A stretch of 64,000 nt of DNA, taken from NCBI RefSeq assembly GCF_001700965.1, contig NZ_CP016756.1, forward strand, positions 62,001 to 126,000, given 5' to 3'. Under the pieces are notes generated by a model, which searched no databases, had not been told where the DNA came from, and saw only the letters and a list, made by a program, of their open reading frames with translations. This document shows positions 16,666 through 25,243 of the stretch, in pieces. Source of the stretch: Stenotrophomonas nitritireducens (lineage in GTDB: Bacteria > Pseudomonadota > Gammaproteobacteria > Xanthomonadales > Xanthomonadaceae). The position numbers and the translations under genes are program-made. Position 1 is the first letter of the stretch. The number at the start of each line of letters is the position of its first letter.

Positions 16666-16904
16666 CCTCTCCCCCTCGCCTTCACTGGCTGGATTCTCAA
16701 TGAATCATAGCCAAGTTTTCCGACTGTTTGGTCACAGAAGCCTTGATGAAGCAGATGCCCAATCCTTTCGACAGAATGCGCGATTTGGAAACATCCCCCC
16801 GCACTGTGGAACGCAGGATTCGATGTGGTTTACCCACGCCCCCCCCCCGATTACCGGTGCATTTTAAAGTAGAAAATCCGGCGTTCTGGGGTGGGCCACT
16901 ACTC

Positions 16905-17026
16905 AAACGCAAGCGCAGGGAGATGTTCCTGGATCAGATGGAGCAGGTTACTTAGGTGAAGATGCCGCTTGCATTGATTGAGCCGCACTACCCGGTATCC
17001 GGCCGTCGCCGCGGACAGTCAAAGGA
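16905..17026 (+). pseudogene. IS5-family transposase N-terminal remnant
   Basis: Translation gives KRKRREMFLDQMEQV, then an in-frame TAG at about 16953, then ALIEPHYPVSGRRRGQ. This matches the conserved start of IS5-group transposases (FLxxMEQVVPW...LIEPHYPxxG). Similarity ends after about 40 codons. The rest of the element is missing. A run of ten C (16839-16848) lies just upstream. Confidence 0.72.
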
Positions 17027-17155
17027 AGGCGCAGCGCCTCGCTGACTTCGCTTCGCGCTTCTCATCCACACCGTGCACCAACAGCAAGATCCCGCAAACG
17101 CCCTCCCCCGCGCTGCGGTACGCTCCCACCCAATCACCGGTACGGAACAGGCGTC

Positions 17156-17980
17156 ATGGGAGCGGCACGCAAGGCCTTGTGGTACATCGAAAGCCACTTT
17201 GCCGAGAACCCCTCGCTGGCCCAGATCGCCGAGGTGGTCGAACTCTCACCGTTCCACCTCGCACGCCTGTTCCAGGTCAGTACCGGAACTTCGATGGCGC
17301 GCTACCTTCGTATGCGTCGACTGACCGAGGCGGCGCGGACCCTGGCTGCTGGTGGCGAGCCCATCCTGGACGTCGCCCTGGCCGCAGGCTATGCCTCGCA
17401 TGCAGCGTTTACCAACGCCTTCACCGAGCAGTTCAAGCTGCCTCCGGAACAGGTTCGCCGGAAGGGTCTGCACGGCCTCGCGCTGTTGGAGGCCATCAAG
17501 CTCGACGCCCCATCCCTTCCCTGCGAGGTAGAGCCGGTACGTCGCCGGCAGGGCCCACTGCGTGTGGCGGGCATCCGCGCCCGCCACACCGCCGCTACGG
17601 TGGCGTCCATTCCCTCGCAATGGCAGCAGTTGGCACTGACCCGGGAGCTGGGCAAGGACATCGCCTTCGGGGTCTGCTGCAACCGCGATGGCGAGGGTGC
17701 CTTCGACTACATCGCCGGCATGGAGATCGGGGCGAGCGCCGCCGTGCCTTCGGCGTGGCATGCCGTTTCCATCCCGGCCGGGGACTATCTGGTGGCGTGG
17801 CATGCGGGCCACATCTCGACCATCCGCTCCACCTGGTACTGGCTGTTGAACGACTACCTGCCCGGCTCCGGCCTAGGCCTCGCCGACGCCCCCGACTTTG
17901 AACGCTATGACGCCCGCTTCGACGACCGCACCGGAAACGGCGGCGTGGAGATCTGGCTGCCGCTGTCCGACCTGAGTTGA
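17156..17980 (+). CDS. AraC-family regulator with GyrI-like effector domain
   Basis: Transcription factor of 274 aa with two parts. Residues 1-105 form the AraC DNA-binding domain with two helix-turn-helix units (PSLAQIAEVVELSPFHLARLF and DVALAAGYASHAAFTNAFTEQF). Residues 125-274 form a GyrI/Rob-like small-molecule binding domain (GPLRVAGIRARHTAATVASIP, ending GGVEIWLPLSDL). Such proteins respond to hydrophobic compounds or drugs. The next gene, an exported hydrolase, starts 17 nt after its stop and is the likely target or partner. Confidence 0.9.
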   Translation: MGAARKALWYIESHFAENPSLAQIAEVVELSPFHLARLFQVSTGTSMARYLRMRRLTEAARTLAAGGEPILDVALAAGYASHAAFTNAFTEQFKLPPEQVRRKGLHGLALLEAIKLDAPSLPCEVEPVRRRQGPLRVAGIRARHTAATVASIPSQWQQLALTRELGKDIAFGVCCNRDGEGAFDYIAGMEIGASAAVPSAWHAVSIPAGDYLVAWHAGHISTIRSTWYWLLNDYLPGSGLGLADAPDFERYDARFDDRTGNGGVEIWLPLSDLS

Positions 17981-17997
17981 TCCAAGGAGACCCATCC

Positions 17998-19080
17998 GTG
18001 CAAGTAGTGCCCTACACCTTCATCCTGCTGACCTGTCTATTCGCGCCGCTGGCATGGGCGGCTGCACCCTCGCCCGCTGTTGGCGAAACCCATGGTGTGG
18101 CACATACGCCCAGTGCAGCAGTCCGCGATGCCGGGCACAGCGACCAGGTGCGGTATACCGCGTGGTATCCGGCGCAGCCAGGTGTACAGCAGCAGCCGCT
18201 GACGATCGGGCCTCCGGGTGCACCGTTGTTCGTGGCGGGATACTCTGCCGTCGATGCACCCGTTGCGCTGGGCCGCTGGCCAGTAGTGCTGCTGTCACAC
18301 GGTAACGGCGGCAGTGCCCGAATGATGGGCTGGTTCGGCACAGCCCTGGCGCACGCGGGGTATGTAGTGGTGGCGGTGGACCATCCCGGCAATAACGGTG
18401 TGGACGCGATGACCGAAGCCGGAAGCATTCTTACGTGGAACCGGGCCGATGACCTCGCTGCGGCATTGGCTGCGGTGCAGGCCGACCCCGAGCTGGCCCC
18501 GCATGTGGATGCGGGCCGGCTGGGGCTGGTGGGCTATTCGGCCGGCGGGTTCACGGCGCTGGTGGCTGCCGGTGCGCGGCCGGACATGTCCCGGTTGGCT
18601 GCCTTCTGCAAGGCATCGCCGAAGGATGGGGTTTGCATGCCGCAGGCCGAGAATCCGGAAATGACCCTTGAGCGGCGGATGGCAGCGGTCGCTACGCCGG
18701 AGCTGGCACCTTGGGTGGCCAGGTCGGCGGAGGATCGCCGCATTCCCAACGTTCGCGCTGTGTTCCTGATGGCGCCGGCGATTGTGCAGGCGTTCGAGCC
18801 CGGTGATCTCGCACAGTTGGAGGTTCCACTGTCGGTGGTTGTGGGCGAAGCCGATGCGATTGCCTCGCCCGCCAGCAACAGCAAGGTCATTGCCGACGCG
18901 AATGACAACGCGCGACTTCAGGTACTCCCCTTGGTGGGTCACTACGACTTCCTTGCGGACTGCACGGAACTGGGCCGCGAGCGGGTAAGAGAGCTGTGTG
19001 AGGTGAAGGCCGACAAGCAGGCTACGCATCAGGCAGCGATCCAACAGGCCAGGTCGTTGTTTGATTCCGCGCTTCGGTAG
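17998..19080 (+). CDS. Exported alpha/beta hydrolase (dienelactone / PAF-acetylhydrolase-like)
   Basis: The GTG at 17998 follows AAGGAG at a good distance and gives a clean signal peptide (VVPYTFILLTCLFAPLAWAAA), so I prefer it to a TTG at 17977. The mature protein has the hydrolase fold: oxyanion-region LLSHGNGGSARMMGWFG, nucleophile elbow VGYSAGG (Ser near residue 181), a probable acid in VVVGEADAI and the His of LVGHYDFL. The substrate is unknown; esters or lipids are likely. Total length is 360 aa. It is co-directional with the AraC-type gene. Confidence 0.85.
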   Translation: MQVVPYTFILLTCLFAPLAWAAAPSPAVGETHGVAHTPSAAVRDAGHSDQVRYTAWYPAQPGVQQQPLTIGPPGAPLFVAGYSAVDAPVALGRWPVVLLSHGNGGSARMMGWFGTALAHAGYVVVAVDHPGNNGVDAMTEAGSILTWNRADDLAAALAAVQADPELAPHVDAGRLGLVGYSAGGFTALVAAGARPDMSRLAAFCKASPKDGVCMPQAENPEMTLERRMAAVATPELAPWVARSAEDRRIPNVRAVFLMAPAIVQAFEPGDLAQLEVPLSVVVGEADAIASPASNSKVIADANDNARLQVLPLVGHYDFLADCTELGRERVRELCEVKADKQATHQAAIQQARSLFDSALR

Positions 19081-19517
19081 GTGCACGTTTGGAGCTTCGT
19101 TGGGACCATTAACCGCATTGGGTGCTCGTCATATGTAGCAGTCAGTGTTGCAAATCAAAGTTCCCACAAGGGGTGAGCTTGCATGTCGCCGTTAAAGGAC
19201 CGTTCTGCGTTCAGTGCCTATCGGCAAAAGGAATCAAAGCGTGCTGGTTGGCGGCGTGTAGCCACTGATCGTGCTGGCCGGATTACTCGGGAACACACCC
19301 GCACGCTGGCCGAGCGCATATCTGAGCATGGCCCTGCCGGCGTGTCCGGCACCACTGCGGATCGTTCGCCGGCGCGCCAGCGCATTCACGTGTCAGCCTG
19401 CCAGTGCCCGCCTGCCAATGCCCGGCTACGGATGGAACGCTGCGGCCTGCCGATGACGATGGGATGCGGCGCTTCCGACTGCATCCTATGCAAGCCATCC
19501 CTCCACGAGCACAGCAT
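19081..19517. other. Gap before the SDR gene, no supported gene
   Basis: An ORF reading 19183-19521 spans the gap and ends just inside the SDR start. Its composition (Cys/Pro/Arg-rich C-terminal half) looks like chance reading of GC-rich DNA. Confidence 0.4.
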
Positions 19518-20315
19518 ATGAAAATCGAGCTTTCCGGCAAGACCGCCATCGTCACCGGCTCCACCGGTGGTATCGGCTTGGCGATCGCGAGCGGGTTGGC
19601 CCGGGCCGGCGCGGCCGTGGTTGTCGTGGGCCGTGCCCAGACCAATGTGGACGCAGCCATCGAAACCATCCGCAACGAGACGGGCACGGCCACCAGCATC
19701 CGCGGCGTCGCAGCCGACGCCGGCACCGACGCCGGCTGCCAGCTGCTTATCAACGCCGAACCTCAGGCCGACATCCTGATCAACAATCTCGGCATTTACG
19801 GCGTCCAGGAATTCTTCGCCATTGACGATGCCGAGTGGGAACGCTTCTACCAGGTCAACGTGCTCAGCGGCGTACGCCTGTCCCGCCACTATGCACGGGG
19901 CATGAGCGAGCGCGGCTGGGGCCGGATCCAGTTCGTGTCGAGCGAATCAGCGCTCAATATCCCCACCGAGATGGTGCATTACGGTGTAAGCAAGGCCGCG
20001 CTGCAGGGACTGTCGCGAGGTCTGGCAAAAGTGTTGGCCGGCACCGGGGTCACCGTCAACGCCATCCTTCCCGGTCCAACCCGTACCGCCGGCGTCCTCG
20101 AGATGATGGCCGGGCTCGCCGCCGAGCGCGGGGTAACCCCGACGGAAATGGAGGCGCTGTTCCTCGCCGAAAACCGGCCATCGAACCTGTTGGGCCGCTT
20201 TGCGACGCCGGAAGAAGTCGCCAATCTCAGCGTCTACGCGGCATCGCCACAGGCCAGCGCGACCACTGGCTCGTCGTTGCGCGTCGATGGCGGCACGGTG
20301 GAAACCATCGCTTGA
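19518..20315 (+). CDS. Short-chain dehydrogenase/reductase
   Basis: NAD(P)-dependent oxidoreductase of the classical SDR type, 265 aa. The cofactor motif is TGSTGGIGLA (about residues 12-21). The NNLG-type motif is ILINNLGIYG, the catalytic Ser is in FVSSES, and the Tyr/Lys pair in HYGVSKAALQ. The C-terminal ATTGSSLRVDGGTVETIA is typical. The ATG at 19518 places the cofactor motif at the usual distance. The ribosome-binding site is weak. The substrate is not evident and neighbours do not help. Confidence 0.9.
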   Translation: MKIELSGKTAIVTGSTGGIGLAIASGLARAGAAVVVVGRAQTNVDAAIETIRNETGTATSIRGVAADAGTDAGCQLLINAEPQADILINNLGIYGVQEFFAIDDAEWERFYQVNVLSGVRLSRHYARGMSERGWGRIQFVSSESALNIPTEMVHYGVSKAALQGLSRGLAKVLAGTGVTVNAILPGPTRTAGVLEMMAGLAAERGVTPTEMEALFLAENRPSNLLGRFATPEEVANLSVYAASPQASATTGSSLRVDGGTVETIA

Positions 20316-20728
20316 CCCCAACGGTTTCCAAGCAGCAACAGATCGTCCAGAAACGCAGGCTCGACCGTGGCGCGGTTGAATTCTTGCCCTTCGCCTTGGT
20401 CGGTAACGTCTTCGACCGGACCGCCGACGCGTCCACAACGTGTAGCTGGCTTGCCGGGCCTCGACGTAGAGGTCCGGGGCAGGTTCGACCGCGCGGTGGA
20501 TGCCTCATGCGACTCCCCTGCCCCATATGGCTGCAGGTTTTTTCGCTTTGGCCAGCAGTTGCCTCGAAGCGGCTTTTATCGGCGCGGCGCGCAACGAAAA
20601 AAGGCAAAGCCGTCGAGCGGCTCCCCCACGGTGCTGGCATGTTAGGCAAGACTGGTTAAGGAGGAACACCAGCTGGCGGTTTTCTCCAAGAACGCCAATT
20701 AGTGGACGATCACGATCACAGATTTGCT
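20316..20728. other. Gap between SDR and amidohydrolase genes
   Basis: No supported gene. A minus-strand frame (20227-20649) contains basic segments that could be decayed coding sequence, but no family is recognised. Confidence 0.35.
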
Positions 20729-22000
20729 CTAGGTTACGGCGCTCTGCGGACACAGCCATGCGGCAGCGGCGGTCAACATGGCCTGCAAACCCGTCTCAAG
20801 CGTCGGATGGATCTCTGGCGCGAACTTCGGCGAGTGATTGCTGGGAATCTTGTTGACCGTCTTTTCTTGATGGGCCTTGGCAAACACCGCTGGGTCGGTG
20901 CCGCCGACGAACCAGAAGACGTAGGGAACGCCCCAGCTGCGACCGAAGATGCTGAAATCTTCGCTGGCCGATGCGGGGCTGGGTGCCAGCAAGGCGTTAT
21001 CACCGAACTGCCGCAGAAATGCTTGCGCCACCTTCTGCGTCGCAGCCACATCGTTTTCCGTTAATGGATAGCGGTTGATGGTGGTGAACTCCGGCGGCCG
21101 CTCGGCGCCCGAAGCATCGCATTCTGCACAACAGATACGGCGAACCGATTTGAGCATGTGCTCGCGCGTGTCTTCACTGAAAGTACGGATGTTCAGTTTG
21201 ATGGTGGCGTCGTCTGGAATTATGTTTTCCTTGGTGCCGGCTTGCAGCGAGCCAACCGTGAGTACCGCAGGCTCGGAGGGCGCAATCTCGCGCGAGACAA
21301 TGGTCTGCAGACGCAGTGTCGCAGCAGCGGCCATGATGACCGGATCGATCGAGGTTTGCGGTTGCGAACCATGCGAGCCGCGCCCGAAGAGCTTGATTTC
21401 CAGGCTGTCTCCGGCAGACAGCGTGACGCCGGGACGGTAGCTCACCGTTCCTGCTGCGCCGACCATCACATGCTGGCCCAGGATGATATCCGGCTTCGGA
21501 AATCGTCCTTCGCCCCAGTCCCGCACCATGGCGTTGGCACCTTCGGCCGTTTCCTCGCCCGGCTGAAACACGATGAGCAGCGTGCCCTGCCAGGCTGTGC
21601 GATTCGCGGACAGAATCCGAGCGGCACCGATCATCCAGGTCACGTGCATATCGTGGCCGCAAGAATGCGCAACACCGACCTCGACATTGTCAGCATCTCG
21701 CGCGATGACGGTGCTGGCATAGGGCAGACCGGTGTTTTCGGTCATCGGCAGGGCATCCATGTCCGCGCGCACCATTACCGTCGGGCCAGGGCCGTTCTCC
21801 AGCACGCAGACCACACCAGTCACACCGACGTTGCGTGTCACCTCGTAACCAAGCCTCTGCATCGCATCGGCAACAATCTTCGCAGTGCGTACTTCCTGCA
21901 TCGACAACTCGGGGTGCTGGTGAAGGTCCTTGTACAGCGATTCAAGTTCGATCATCAGGGCGGGGCCGGCAGAGCCGAGAGCTTGGGTGAGCGCATTCAT
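20729..22000 (-). CDS. M20 family amidohydrolase (hippurate / IAA-amino acid hydrolase type)
   Basis: Metal-dependent hydrolase that releases amino acids from N-acyl conjugates. At 423 aa it has VRADMDALPM (metal Asp), HSCGHDMH (metal His), FQPGEETAEGA (Glu pair) and a dimerisation insert with GRGSHGSQP. The ATG at 22000 is favoured by CTGGAG upstream and by the normal N-terminus, rather than the longer frame to 22066. No signal peptide is seen from this start. It stands alone, with no clear operon partner. Confidence 0.9.
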   Translation of the reverse strand: MNALTQALGSAGPALMIELESLYKDLHQHPELSMQEVRTAKIVADAMQRLGYEVTRNVGVTGVVCVLENGPGPTVMVRADMDALPMTENTGLPYASTVIARDADNVEVGVAHSCGHDMHVTWMIGAARILSANRTAWQGTLLIVFQPGEETAEGANAMVRDWGEGRFPKPDIILGQHVMVGAAGTVSYRPGVTLSAGDSLEIKLFGRGSHGSQPQTSIDPVIMAAAATLRLQTIVSREIAPSEPAVLTVGSLQAGTKENIIPDDATIKLNIRTFSEDTREHMLKSVRRICCAECDASGAERPPEFTTINRYPLTENDVAATQKVAQAFLRQFGDNALLAPSPASASEDFSIFGRSWGVPYVFWFVGGTDPAVFAKAHQEKTVNKIPSNHSPKFAPEIHPTLETGLQAMLTAAAAWLCPQSAVT

Positions 22001-22259
22001 GGCAGCTCCAGAGATTAAGAAGTCAGTTCGTGATACTTCCAACAAAAAGCCTACGACACAGCCCACGCACGGTGGTGTTCAACGAAGAAGTGATCCACTA
22101 CGTCGCAAAATCTTCCATCTGTAAACCCTGGGACTAACCCACCAAGTCACCGGCTCACGTCGCGTGTCACAGTAGCCATGAACATTGCCTTGGAAATCTG
22201 ATCGCGATAAAGACATTCTTTGTAGAGCGCAGAGCACGTCTACAACAATCCAGCTCGCC

Positions 22260-23285
22260 CTATCTCGACTCAACGGCGCTAGCCGGCGAACCGACTTTCT
22301 GCGCTGGCACGCGTTCCGGCGACCATTCGCTCAGCGCCAGAAATTCCTTCGCATCCTTCATAGAGATGATTGTCTTAAGTGCTTCGCGCTTGTCATCGGC
22401 CTTGGAATAGTAGGCTTTCGCGATTCGGTAGCCGACCCAGTAACCAAGATCACCCGGCTTTGAAGGCGTGGAGTTGTACAACCACTTGGACAGATCGGTC
22501 GCGTCCATGTCGGCAATGAACGCCTGCTCGATTTCTGCTTCGCGCCCTGCCACCAGGTCCGCCATGTAGGCGTACGCAACGTCACCGGTGAGAAGCTCGG
22601 TCACAAACTCGGCCGAACCTTCGACAAGTGACACCTCCAGCACCGTCGGCGTGGGCTTATCCGTAAGTTCCGGCACCTGCTGGACGTGAACAAACTCATG
22701 CACCATCACGCGTACGAACCGATCTTCGATGTTGGGATTGATGAAGGCTGCCGCGCATAGCGCTTCCAAACCAATATTGATCCCATCATTTGGGCCCGCC
22801 ACCGCTACAGGCCGTCCCCGTCCCACCGAAACAGTGACTGCTGGAAAACTCGCGTCCGAATACAACTCGGAGAAGCGGTTCAAGGCATCCCCGACCCTGG
22901 CTTTCACCTGGGGCAGTACCGCTGCACATTGGCGAGCCTGATCGTATATTTCAGGCCGATCGTTAATGGCCTTGGCGATGCGCTCACCGGTGATGTTGCG
23001 GATCTTTGAAAAGTGCTTCAATCCGTCCGAACCCTGATCCAGATACTCGCGCTGGAGCTGGTCCGCCGTCGGATGCCCGTCGGCTGCCGCATAGATCCTG
23101 TAGAAGCGATCGACGTCATCGGTAACCACTGTTGGCTCAGCGTGAGCCCAAAGTGCGGGCATCAGCAGCGCGCCCAGCGCGATGATCCGTGCTATCTCGC
23201 GCACCGATGCGGTGCGGCGGCAGGCGCGTTGATCAGGATCGGCCTGCTGCAGCTGCGCTGGCCACCAGTGGAATCCGTGGATCAT
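22260..23285 (-). CDS. Putative exported zinc-dependent protease (DUF2268-like)
   Basis: The 341-aa protein has an N-terminal basic and hydrophobic segment (IARIIALGALLMPALWAHA), read as a signal peptide. It has a zinc-protease signature MVHEFVHVQQ (HEFVH, about residue 190) followed at a distance by LVEGSAEFVTELL, whose Glu may be the third ligand. This is the arrangement of DUF2268-type predicted metallopeptidases. The ATG at 23285 follows GAGAGAA. It is divergently arranged with the SnoaL/MarR pair. Confidence 0.75.
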   Translation of the reverse strand: MIHGFHWWPAQLQQADPDQRACRRTASVREIARIIALGALLMPALWAHAEPTVVTDDVDRFYRIYAAADGHPTADQLQREYLDQGSDGLKHFSKIRNITGERIAKAINDRPEIYDQARQCAAVLPQVKARVGDALNRFSELYSDASFPAVTVSVGRGRPVAVAGPNDGINIGLEALCAAAFINPNIEDRFVRVMVHEFVHVQQVPELTDKPTPTVLEVSLVEGSAEFVTELLTGDVAYAYMADLVAGREAEIEQAFIADMDATDLSKWLYNSTPSKPGDLGYWVGYRIAKAYYSKADDKREALKTIISMKDAKEFLALSEWSPERVPAQKVGSPASAVESR

Positions 23286-23482
23286 TCTTGTTCTCTCCCT
23301 CGTGCCTGAATTTGTGGGTGTAGAGGTACCAGCCTCGCTGTCCACATGCAATCGCCCGGCGCGGACCGCTGAAATGCTTGTCCACAAGGGACGGGGCGAT
23401 ATCGACTGTCCAGCAGATACCTCTGCCCGCCTCTCCTCGGTAGCGACTACGGCTTTTGCAGCTGACGCCGACCCGATGGATT

Positions 23483-23501
23483 TATACAGCTTTACTGTAT
23501 A
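23483..23501. promoter_or_regulatory. Perfect inverted repeat, probable MarR operator
   Basis: TATACAG, a 5-nt spacer CTTTA, then CTGTATA. The palindrome is AT-rich in a GC-rich context and lies 34 nt upstream of the SnoaL-like gene whose partner encodes a MarR repressor. MarR proteins bind this kind of dyad, and it would overlap a -10 region. Confidence 0.65.
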
Positions 23502-23534
23502 TTATTTGCACATCCATCCTCGTGTAGAACGGCC

Positions 23535-23945
23535 ATGACGAGCGAAACAAACAAGGAGATCGTGCGGCGCTTCAATCTTGAGGTGATCGAGCGCGGAGAT
23601 CGCGCGGCCTTTGAGTCGCTGATGGCGACCGATTTCGTGAACCGGACGGCACCTCCCGGCGCGCCGAACGACGCTGAGAGCATGTGGAATACATTTCAGA
23701 ACGTGTTGCGCCCCGCTCTCTCGCAGATGACGGTCAGCATCCACGATCAGGTCGCCGAGGGTGACAAGGTCACGACCAGGAAAACGATCAGTGGCCTCCA
23801 TGGCGGGCCTTTGTTCGGGATTTCCGCAACCGGCAAATCCGTCTCCATCGAGGTGATCGACATCGTGCGGATCAGTGATGGAAAGTACAGCGAACATTGG
23901 GGAATCAACACCTTGGCCAACGTCCTGGCTGCATTGAAAGCCTGA
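23535..23945 (+). CDS. SnoaL-like protein (NTF2 fold, ester-cyclase type)
   Basis: The 136-aa protein is of the SnoaL-like polyketide cyclase / ester cyclase group: TNKEIVRRFNLEVIERGD, then a central MWNTFQNVLRPALSQMTVSIHD and the C-terminal core VSIEVIDIVRISDGKYSEHWG. The fold is a small alpha+beta barrel that binds hydrophobic ligands. Most bacterial members have no assigned function. It is co-directional with a MarR-family gene 19 nt downstream and probably controlled by it. Confidence 0.85.
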   Translation: MTSETNKEIVRRFNLEVIERGDRAAFESLMATDFVNRTAPPGAPNDAESMWNTFQNVLRPALSQMTVSIHDQVAEGDKVTTRKTISGLHGGPLFGISATGKSVSIEVIDIVRISDGKYSEHWGINTLANVLAALKA

Positions 23946-23964
23946 GCGAAGTCCATCGGCAACC

Positions 23965-24441
23965 ATGATGAAATCCCAGACCAACAAGAAAGCGCCTGCT
24001 GAACTCATGGAACTGGCCGAGCACCTGCGGTCCAGCATCGGAAGCTTTGTGCGCGCGGTTCGCGCCGGGACCGATACGCCGACGACAACGCAGTCCGAAA
24101 CGCTCGCGCTTCTGGACCGCCGCGGCGCCATGAGCACGGCCCAGCTTGCTGCGGCACGAAACGTCAAGCACCAGAGCATGCGCGTGGTAGTCGAGCAGCT
24201 GGAAAAAGAAGGGCTGATAACCAAGGCGATCGATCCGCAAGACCGTCGCAGCCAGCTGATTGCACTGACCGGAGAAGGAAAGTCTGTACTCGGCGATGAC
24301 CGGCAGCTGCGTATGGAATGGATGGCGCAGGCGCTGCGCGATCATGCGACGACTGAGGAGCGGCAGGCACTCGAGACCGCCATTGCCTTGCTGGAGCGGA
24401 TCACGGCGGTAGCCGCATCGGATGATGCTGGTCAGCGCTGA
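23965..24441 (+). CDS. MarR-family transcriptional regulator
   Basis: Winged-helix repressor of 158 aa. The recognition region is MSTAQLAAARNVKHQSMRVVVEQLEKEGLI, with the wing DPQDRRSQLIALTGEG, the MarR signature DxRs. An N-terminal helix (ELMELAEHLRSSIGSFVRAV) forms the dimer. It lies 19 nt behind the SnoaL-like gene. The dyad at 23483-23501 is a plausible autoregulatory site. Confidence 0.92.
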   Translation: MMKSQTNKKAPAELMELAEHLRSSIGSFVRAVRAGTDTPTTTQSETLALLDRRGAMSTAQLAAARNVKHQSMRVVVEQLEKEGLITKAIDPQDRRSQLIALTGEGKSVLGDDRQLRMEWMAQALRDHATTEERQALETAIALLERITAVAASDDAGQR

Positions 24442-24604
24442 TCCGTCCGACACCTCAGTCGGCGTCGACAAAAATTCGTCCCTAGCGCCCCAAGACCCTG
24501 GCTGCCTGCCCTATCTCGGTCCGCTCCCGTCATAGGCTTTCCTCAAAGCCTGCAGCCAGCCCGTGCGAAGCGGCATCGGATTGCATGAGCACTGCCGCAC
24601 CTGC

Positions 24605-24973
24605 TCAGGACGCCGGTTCAGCGATCGCGGATACGCTGCCAGCGACCACCCGCCAACCGGCCTCCTGCTGCACCCAGGTACGCACATAACGGAACAGGCC
24701 CGAGAACGGCGCGCCCATGAGCGTGCCTGACAGCTGGGCAGTGACAACCGTGACGCAGGTCGTACCGTAAGAGCGCAGCTCCACGGCCTGCCACTCCGCC
24801 TGGGACAGTCGCTGTGCGCCGGAGCGGTGCAACGCAAGGTCGTCCACTTTCGTATAGATGCCGCCATCAGGCCCGATGAACAGCAGCGCATCATCAATCA
24901 GTACATCCAGCTCGGCCACATCGCTGTGCAGCATGGCAACACGAAGCCGCTCTTCATATTCGCGAATCTGCAT
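24605..24973 (-). CDS. DUF4440 / NTF2-fold protein
   Basis: The 122-aa protein has the SnoaL-like/DUF4440 pattern: EYEERLRVAMLHSDVAELDVLIDDALLFIGPDG at the N-terminus, and RYVRTWVQQEAGWRVVAGSVS at the C-terminus. These small proteins form cone-shaped dimers with a hydrophobic pocket and usually have no known substrate. It stands alone on the minus strand. Confidence 0.82.
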   Translation of the reverse strand: MQIREYEERLRVAMLHSDVAELDVLIDDALLFIGPDGGIYTKVDDLALHRSGAQRLSQAEWQAVELRSYGTTCVTVVTAQLSGTLMGAPFSGLFRYVRTWVQQEAGWRVVAGSVSAIAEPAS

Positions 24974-25243
24974 GGGCGTCAGTTTTCCAGGTAGTGATTC
25001 AACGCCTGAAACGGGCGCAGGCGCAAGGCGGCGTTGGGCTGTCGGATTGATTGAACGGATCGATCATAGGCGGCCCTTGATCGGTCAACAAGCGAACGAA
25101 AACCAAACCGAGCGCGGCGCCGTTGTTGCGCGTCTGGGCAACAGCAGCGCAGCTCTACTGTCAGTAAACGGTCCGAACCACACACTGACCACTGGTTGTG
25201 TTCCCACGCCACCGCAGTTCACACCGCAAGGCGTGCAGCCCAC

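Noticed and set aside
19183-19521. 112-aa plus-strand ORF before the SDR gene
   Set aside because: No ribosome-binding site of note, Cys/Pro/Arg-rich chance composition, and it runs into the SDR start.
20227-20649. Minus-strand ORF between SDR and amidohydrolase genes
   Set aside because: It overlaps the SDR coding end and has no recognisable domain.
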